Below are positions 14,189 to 18,712 of a DNA stretch of 18,712 nt, in pieces. The stretch comes from Verrucomicrobiales bacterium (GTDB lineage: Bacteria > Verrucomicrobiota > Verrucomicrobiia > Verrucomicrobiales > DEV007): NCBI GenBank assembly GCA_021648365.1, contig JAKISY010000092.1, forward strand, positions 1-18,712, in the 5' to 3' direction. Below the pieces are notes generated by a model, which searched no databases, was not told the DNA's origin, and saw only the letters and a program-made list of their open reading frames with translations. Positions within the stretch are counted from its first letter, which is position 1. Every line of letters begins with the position of its first letter. Position numbers and translations under genes: made by a program.

Positions 14189-16573
14189 ATGACGCGATTG
14201 TTCCATAGCAAACTTTTCAGAGTTATACCTGTTTTTATACTCTCGGGTGCTGAGTTCCTTACTCTAGGTGTCGGCAGGGCTGCTGATGACAAAGACTTCA
14301 CTGACAAACTGGAGCCGGTGATCTCAAAATACTGTTACGATTGCCACGGCGATGGCTCGGACAAAGGCGACTTCGTGATGGATGATTACGATACGCTTGA
14401 TGAGCACCTAGGTAACATGGGGATGTGGTATGATGTGTGGAAAAATTTGCGCTCCAATTTGATGCCGCCTGCAGACAAAAAACAGCCTTCAGATGAAGAT
14501 CGCGCAAAAATGCTGGCGTTCATCGAGCGTGCGGTTTTCAAGATCGATCCAAATAATCCTGATCCTGGGCTCGTCACGATTCGACGACTGAACCGTGAAG
14601 AATACCGTCACACCATAAAGGATTTATTAGGGATCAACTTTGATGTGGATGATGCTTTTCCAGTGGATGACACGGGTTATGGTTTTGATACGATTGGGGC
14701 GGTGCTCAGTATCTCCCCTTTGTTGATGGAAAAATACGTCGAAGCGGCAACGGATATCGTCGCCAAGGCGGTGCCGTTGAATGGACCTCAGATTCCGACC
14801 CATTGGTTTGATGCAAAATCCTTTCGAGGCAAAGATAAACCTAATCATAAGCTGGATTGGATCCCGTTGGAATCGAATCGGAAGATTTACGGGAAAAGAT
14901 GGGTCAATTACGATGGCGAATATCTAGTGCGGGTTGATTTCAAAATCTCAGGTTCCGCTGCAGCTACCAATCAATCGGGAACCTTGAAGTTCGGCGTGGA
15001 TGGAAAGGATTTGATCAGCCGAAAAGTCGGCTGGGACAATACAAAGTCTCTTTCTTTTCAAACCAAAGTGAAGCTCAAAAAGGGAAACGGTCACGATTTT
15101 TATATCTCGATGGAAGCGGGTGATCCTCCCAACAAAGGCGAAAACAAAATCGCCGTTCAAATTCGCAGCATTCGCATGACGGGACCGCTAGATGGCAGTG
15201 TGAAGACCTATCCACACGAGTTTCGTTATGTTTTTCCAGATAAATCTCCTCCACAAAAAGCGCAGGAAAAAGATGTCTATCGAGAAAAGGTGTTGCGTCG
15301 TTTTGCTAGTAAAGCCTTCCGCCGTCCGGTCGATCAGGCCACACTTGATCGTCTGGTAAAACTGTCTCGCGCCGTGGAATCGCAGCCAGGCATGCGTTTA
15401 GAGCATGGCATCGCTCAGGCGCTCACGGCGATCCTTGCTAGTCCGAGGTTTTTGATGAGGGCGGAGATTCAGCCTGAACCCAATGATTCGGGGAAGATTG
15501 TATCGCTCGACGAATATGCCTTAGCTTCGCGCTTGTCGTATTTTTTGTGGAGTTCCTGCCCAGATGACGAATTGCTGCGACTCGCTGGCGAAGGCAAGCT
15601 GAGAAAAAACATTCGCAAGCAGGTGGATCGCATGTTGAAGGATGCCAAGTCGGAACGCTTCGTGAAGAATTTTGTAGGTCAGTGGCTTCAAGCTCGAGAT
15701 GTGCCTACTATTCATATCGACGTGCGACGAGTTTTGAAGAAAAAAGATTTAGCGGAAGCATTGCGTACTTTCAGTGTGCCTTTGCGCAAATCCATGCAAC
15801 AGGAAACCGAAAAGTTTTTTGCGCATGTCTTGAAGAAAAATCGACCTGCTACTGAGTTGCTCACTGCCAACTACACCTTTTTAGATGAACGACTTGCCAA
15901 GTGGTATGGAGTGGATGGTGTGAAGGGGGGGCACATGCGCAAGGTCGATCTGCCTGCCTCTGCGGGTAGAGGTGGGTTATTACGACAAGGCACATTTCTG
16001 GTGGTGACCTCCAATCCTACTCGAACTTCACCCGTGAAGCGTGGGCTGTTTGTGTTGGAAAATCTGTTGGCGACTCCTGCTCCACCCGCTGTGCCCGATG
16101 TGCCTCCATTGGAAGATTCTCAGAAAGGAAAAAACAAAAATCTGCCGCTCAAAGAAATCCTGCGCCTGCATAGTCTAGATCCGCTCTGCGCGTCCTGCCA
16201 TGCTAAGATGGATCCGATTGGTTTGGCATTGGAAAACTACAATCCTGTAGGGCTATGGCGAGAAAAGTACCGCGGTCAAGCGATAGAGACGGAAGGTCAA
16301 TTGATCACTGGCGAGAAATTTAAAAACGCAGCAGAACTGTCTCAAGTTCTTGCTAAATCACGGTATCGGGATTTCCATCGCGCACTAACGGAGAAACTGA
16401 TGACTTATGCCCTTGGGCGCGGGATGGAGTATTATGATGCTCCGTCGATCGACAAGATCATAAAAAACATGGAAAGCCGAGGTGCTAAGCTCAAAGAAAT
16501 ACTCTATGGGATCGTTGAAAGTGCGCCGTTTCAAAAACGACGTGGAGACGGTGACCTGTTTGACGATAAATAA
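14189..16573 (+). CDS. planctomycete-type cytochrome, DUF1587/1595/1592/1588/1585 architecture
   Basis: A 794-residue exported protein with a signal peptide (to about Ala31). An N-terminal planctomycete-type cytochrome segment carries Cys49-Tyr-Asp-Cys-His53 and Leu-Met-Pro-Pro (91-94), a likely distal Met. It is followed by DUF1587 (VTIRRLNREEYRHT, 129-142 onward), a beta-rich region resembling a carbohydrate-binding module (about 230-335), DUF1595 (VLRRFASKAFRRPVD, 368-382), DUF1592 (DEYALASRLSYFLW, 441-454) and DUF1588 (GRGGLLRQGTFL and TRTSPVKRG, 593-619). DUF1585 ends the protein (ALTEKLMTYALGRG, 732-745). A second haem-type motif, Cys667-Ala-Ser-Cys-His671, sits between DUF1588 and DUF1585. 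The order is textbook for this family, which is expanded in Planctomycetota and Verrucomicrobiota; the enzymatic role is not established. Translated 17 bases ahead of its DUF1552 partner. Confidence 0.93.
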   Translation: MTRLFHSKLFRVIPVFILSGAEFLTLGVGRAADDKDFTDKLEPVISKYCYDCHGDGSDKGDFVMDDYDTLDEHLGNMGMWYDVWKNLRSNLMPPADKKQPSDEDRAKMLAFIERAVFKIDPNNPDPGLVTIRRLNREEYRHTIKDLLGINFDVDDAFPVDDTGYGFDTIGAVLSISPLLMEKYVEAATDIVAKAVPLNGPQIPTHWFDAKSFRGKDKPNHKLDWIPLESNRKIYGKRWVNYDGEYLVRVDFKISGSAAATNQSGTLKFGVDGKDLISRKVGWDNTKSLSFQTKVKLKKGNGHDFYISMEAGDPPNKGENKIAVQIRSIRMTGPLDGSVKTYPHEFRYVFPDKSPPQKAQEKDVYREKVLRRFASKAFRRPVDQATLDRLVKLSRAVESQPGMRLEHGIAQALTAILASPRFLMRAEIQPEPNDSGKIVSLDEYALASRLSYFLWSSCPDDELLRLAGEGKLRKNIRKQVDRMLKDAKSERFVKNFVGQWLQARDVPTIHIDVRRVLKKKDLAEALRTFSVPLRKSMQQETEKFFAHVLKKNRPATELLTANYTFLDERLAKWYGVDGVKGGHMRKVDLPASAGRGGLLRQGTFLVVTSNPTRTSPVKRGLFVLENLLATPAPPAVPDVPPLEDSQKGKNKNLPLKEILRLHSLDPLCASCHAKMDPIGLALENYNPVGLWREKYRGQAIETEGQLITGEKFKNAAELSQVLAKSRYRDFHRALTEKLMTYALGRGMEYYDAPSIDKIIKNMESRGAKLKEILYGIVESAPFQKRRGDGDLFDDK

Positions 16574-16590
16574 TTAACCTTAACAGTGAA

Positions 16591-17952
16591 ATGATAAAAA
16601 AACTGAACAGACGCCATTTTTTACGAGGTCTCGGAGTGAGCGTAGCGCTGCCGAGTTTTGAGGCCATGTTGCCGAGTAAGGCTGCTGCTGCGGCTAGTGT
16701 CAAAGGCAAAGCTGTCACGGCATCAGGAATGCCTTTGCGAATGGCTTTTCTCTACAAGCCGAACGGGGTCAATGTCGATAAATGGAAGCCGACGGGAACA
16801 GGGGCTGATTATCAGTTGAACGCGACGCAAAAACCTTTTGCCAAGTTCAAAAAAGACATTCATCTGATCAGCAAGCTGGAACACAAAAACGGCACCAGCG
16901 GTGGTGACGGCGGAGGCGATCACGCACGTGCAAACGCTTCGTTTCTGACTGGAGCGCGCCCTTTCAAAACGGCGGGTGCAGATATCAAACTCGGTATTTC
17001 CGTTGATCAGGTGGTGGCAAATGAGATTAGGCAACTGACCCGTTTTCCTTCATTGGAAATGTCATGTGATGGCGTGCGTAAAAGCGGGGTGTGCGATTCT
17101 GGGTATTCCTGTGCTTATCAATTTAATCTTTCCTGGCGTTCGGAGACGACACCGATGACTTCCGAGGCGAATCCGCGGTTGGTATTTGAACGCCTTTTTG
17201 GCGCAGGTAAAAAGGGGGAGCGCGGCAAGAGTTTGAAATCACGAAGTGCGCAGCAGCAATCCATTTTAGATTTCGTATTGGAGGATGCCAAGCAGATGAA
17301 CCAGAAACTTGGTCGCAACGATCAATTGAAGCTCGATGAGTATCTCACTGGAGTCCGCGAGATCGAACGGCGTATTGAGGCTTTGGAGAAGTTTGGTTTG
17401 CCTGCTGATCCGAAGATAGACACTCCAAAGGGAATTCCCGCTAGCTTCGAAGATCATATTCGACTGATGATGGACATGATGGTGCTGGCTTTTGAGACAG
17501 ATTCCACCCGTGTGGCTTCGCTACTGCTTTCACACGACGGGAGCAATCGCAGCTTTCGTGAGATTGGAGTTCCCGATGGACATCACACCGTTTCGCATCA
17601 TGGGAAAAAGCCGGAGTCACTGGCGAAACTGGCAAAAATCGACTTGTTTTATTCGCGGCAGCTCGCCTATTTTTTAGAGCAAATTTCTAAAAAGAAAGAT
17701 GCCGATGGTAGCACCTTGCTGCACAATTCGATGATTGTCTGGGGTGGGGGATTAGCCGACCCCGATCGACATCGCCACAACGATTTGCCTATTGTGCTGG
17801 CAGGCAACGGCGGAGGAACCCTCAAGCAAGGTCTGCACAGTGAATTGAGTCAGGATACACCGATGAGCAATCTTTTTCTCAGCATGATGGATCGTATGGG
17901 CGTTAAAGAAGAGCGTTTTGGAGATTCTACGGGGAGACTTGGTGTGGTTTGA
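16591..17952 (+). CDS. DUF1552 protein with Tat signal
   Basis: A 453-residue exported protein. The N-terminus Asn-Arg7-Arg8-His-Phe-Leu-Arg-Gly-Leu-Gly followed by a moderately hydrophobic stretch is a twin-arginine (Tat) signal, so the protein is probably folded, perhaps with a cofactor, before export. The body matches DUF1552 (PF07586): MAFLYKPNGVNVDKW (50-64), a His-Ala-Arg-Ala-Asn-Ala-Ser-Phe-Leu-Thr-Gly region (about 109-120), RFPSLEMS, and near the end SMIVWGGGLADPDRHRHNDLP. Genes of this family regularly follow DUF1592-type cytochromes, as here with a 17-base gap, so the two probably act together outside the cytoplasm. Function unknown. A terminator lies 14 bases downstream. Confidence 0.93.
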   Translation: MIKKLNRRHFLRGLGVSVALPSFEAMLPSKAAAAASVKGKAVTASGMPLRMAFLYKPNGVNVDKWKPTGTGADYQLNATQKPFAKFKKDIHLISKLEHKNGTSGGDGGGDHARANASFLTGARPFKTAGADIKLGISVDQVVANEIRQLTRFPSLEMSCDGVRKSGVCDSGYSCAYQFNLSWRSETTPMTSEANPRLVFERLFGAGKKGERGKSLKSRSAQQQSILDFVLEDAKQMNQKLGRNDQLKLDEYLTGVREIERRIEALEKFGLPADPKIDTPKGIPASFEDHIRLMMDMMVLAFETDSTRVASLLLSHDGSNRSFREIGVPDGHHTVSHHGKKPESLAKLAKIDLFYSRQLAYFLEQISKKKDADGSTLLHNSMIVWGGGLADPDRHRHNDLPIVLAGNGGGTLKQGLHSELSQDTPMSNLFLSMMDRMGVKEERFGDSTGRLGVV

Positions 17953-17965
17953 AAGGTGATTGAGC

Positions 17966-17991
17966 AGGTGGTGTTTTGTTGCCGCCTTTTT
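17966..17991 (+). terminator. intrinsic terminator after the DUF1552 gene
   Basis: Arms AGGTGG (17966-17971) and CCGCCT (17982-17987) pair with one G-T, and the stem can extend by further G-T pairs. Five consecutive T residues (17987-17991) follow. The element starts 14 bases after the stop at 17952 and ends before the convergent zinc-ribbon gene. The T-tract supports termination of plus-strand transcripts only. Confidence 0.65.
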
Positions 17992-17998
17992 CGCTAGA

Positions 17999-18295
17999 TC
18001 ATTGACCTTGTTCACGACGACGATTTTTCCACTTGGCGTATTTGGTCCCGAGCTTGCGGCCGAACTTGCTGGAAGCTTGGTCTCGGTGCGATTCGCCATC
18101 AATCACGGTAAGCTTGCAATCAGCGCAACGGTAGGCATCCGCTGCTTGATTGCTTGGAAGAATGAGTTCACCCCTGTGATCTTTGTAGAACCATAAATGT
18201 TGGAGAGATACCCCAACTAACATAAAACCACCCAAGGTTTCGTGAACAGCGGCTTCACCTTTTGTCATGTCTGTTTTGCAGCGAGGGCATTTCAT
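17999..18295 (-). CDS. small zinc-ribbon protein
   Basis: A 98-residue protein with two Cys-x-x-Cys knuckles: Cys3-Pro-Arg-Cys6 right after the start and Cys57-Ala-Asp-Cys60. Together they could bind one zinc ion. Between them lies a hydrophobic patch (GGFMLVGVSLQHLWFY, 22-37), too weak for a membrane span. After the second knuckle comes a basic tail (Lys-Phe-Gly-Arg-Lys...Lys-Trp-Lys-Asn-Arg-Arg-Arg). It resembles short proteins of the DUF6487 type, as remembered; the function is not known. Its start lies nine bases after the stop of the ribbon-helix-helix gene, so they form a minus-strand pair. Confidence 0.75.
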   Translation of the reverse strand: MKCPRCKTDMTKGEAAVHETLGGFMLVGVSLQHLWFYKDHRGELILPSNQAADAYRCADCKLTVIDGESHRDQASSKFGRKLGTKYAKWKNRRREQGQ

Positions 18296-18304
18296 GGGGA
18301 ATAT

Positions 18305-18529
18305 TTAGTCGTAGCTGGGGTTGCGGTATTGACTGATGGTTTGGTTGAAGGCGCTTGGATCTTGAGGGTTTCCAACGGAAGCATCCCTGAGGCGGAATGG
18401 TTTTTTTTCTACAGACAGTTCCTTTTCCAGAGCGGTGATGAGCAGTGAACGGAAGGTTACTTTGTTATTGGTGGTGTGGAATTTGATTCGCTTCACCAAA
18501 GCATCGGGAAGATCTATCGTTGTCCTCAT
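18305..18529 (-). CDS. ribbon-helix-helix protein, VapB/antitoxin-like
   Basis: A 74-residue protein starting MRTTIDLPDALVKRIK, the standard beta-strand plus helix A of the ribbon-helix-helix DNA-binding fold seen in VapB-type antitoxins. A second helix (SLLITALEKEL) follows, then a polar, flexible tail. I chose ATG 18529 because the strand begins right after it; ATG 18541 is four codons upstream. No PIN-domain toxin gene follows. The next gene downstream is the zinc-ribbon protein, so this is an orphan antitoxin-like regulator or part of an unusual pair. A perfect 11-base inverted repeat lies 40 bases upstream of the start and could be its autoregulatory operator. Confidence 0.75.
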   Translation of the reverse strand: MRTTIDLPDALVKRIKFHTTNNKVTFRSLLITALEKELSVEKKPFRLRDASVGNPQDPSAFNQTISQYRNPSYD

Positions 18530-18568
18530 GCGTAAAAGCATAATTTCAGAACACCGGACACGCTGGCG

Positions 18569-18596
18569 CGTAATCGTTGTTGTAGCAACGATTACG
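18569..18596. promoter_or_regulatory. perfect 11-base inverted repeat, candidate operator
   Basis: CGTAATCGTTG (18569-18579) and CAACGATTACG (18586-18596) are exact reverse complements separated by six bases. The site lies upstream of the ribbon-helix-helix gene (start 18529), and proteins of that fold often bind palindromes in their own promoters. It is also compatible with a mobile-element end or a terminator stem, though there is no T-tract. Confidence 0.45.
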
Positions 18597-18626
18597 TAAA
18601 TCTCGCACTAAATCAATAATGATACC

Positions 18627-18652
18627 TGATTTCAGCGATTGACATGAAATCA
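18627..18652. repeat. perfect 8-base inverted repeat upstream of edge ORF
   Basis: TGATTTCA (18627-18634) and TGAAATCA (18645-18652) are exact reverse complements with a ten-base spacer. The right arm ends 21 bases before ATG 18674. It could be an operator or part of an insertion-sequence end; the window stops too soon to decide. Confidence 0.35.
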
Positions 18653-18673
18653 ACATTTTGTTTGGTTGCAGTT

Positions 18674-18712
18674 ATGCCGCAACTACAGCTTCCGATTTTT
18701 AGAGATGGAGTC
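18674..18712 (+). CDS. 5' end of a possible transposase-related gene (partial at right edge)
   Basis: From ATG 18674 the frame is open to the window edge, giving Met-Pro-Gln-Leu-Gln-Leu-Pro-Ile-Phe-Arg-Asp-Gly-Val. This resembles, from memory, the N-terminus of insertion-sequence-associated helix-turn-helix/transposase proteins common in Planctomycetota and Verrucomicrobiota that begin with a similar Gln-Leu-Pro-Ile-Phe run. Thirteen codons are too few to be sure. The two perfect inverted repeats just upstream fit a mobile-element boundary but do not prove it. Confidence 0.3.
   Translation, partial: MPQLQLPIFRDGV

Noticed and set aside
18305..18529. Complete VapBC toxin-antitoxin module
   Set aside because: The antitoxin-like gene is present, but no PIN-domain protein with its acidic residues lies on either side within the window.

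Overview
The window fits a Gram-negative bacterium of the Planctomycetota-Verrucomicrobiota group, most likely Verrucomicrobiota. The main reason is the pair at 14189-17952: a large planctomycete-type cytochrome with DUF1587/1595/1592/1588/1585 architecture, followed by a DUF1552 protein. A secreted FG-GAP repeat protein and a separate di-haem cytochrome c point the same way. No gene start in the window has a recognisable Shine-Dalgarno sequence. This placement is inferred from gene content, and I cannot name a genus. No rRNA, tRNA or CRISPR array was seen.

Layout. Positions 1-2143 hold small, poorly characterised genes: the 3' end of an unknown gene, a PD-(D/E)XK nuclease-like protein, a 322-base spacer with a signal-peptide-like small ORF, an unrecognised 187-residue protein, and a lone cyclic-nucleotide-binding-type domain. 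Positions 2370-10089 are a five-gene co-directional operon, the main item of interest. Positions 10184-13264 are a divergent pair: a secreted FG-GAP protein and a GT-C type membrane glycosyltransferase. Positions 13280-17952 are a redox and secreted-protein block: the di-haem cytochrome c, diverging from the planctomycete-type cytochrome and its DUF1552 partner, closed by an intrinsic terminator. Positions 17999-18712 hold a small minus-strand pair (ribbon-helix-helix protein, zinc-ribbon protein), two perfect inverted repeats, and the first codons of a possible mobile-element gene cut by the window edge.

The operon encodes an ABC importer of the TrpXYZ-like type (PF04392-type binding protein, PF02653-type permease, ATPase) with three unusual additions. 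The substrate-binding protein contains three tandem binding domains in one 979-residue chain. A STAS protein with an anti-sigma-antagonist-type serine site and a long uncharacterised C-terminal region lies between binding protein and permease. The last gene is an NCS2 (SLC23) nucleobase permease fused to a C-terminal domain resembling an RsbW/SpoIIAB anti-sigma kinase whose ATP-binding residues are degraded. I infer a two-transporter uptake system, ABC plus secondary permease, for a shared or related substrate (perhaps a nucleobase), with a partner-switching-type regulatory pair built into the operon. This recalls SLC26/SulP transporters, which share the SLC23 fold and carry a STAS domain in cis. 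Whether it has been described elsewhere cannot be judged without a search.
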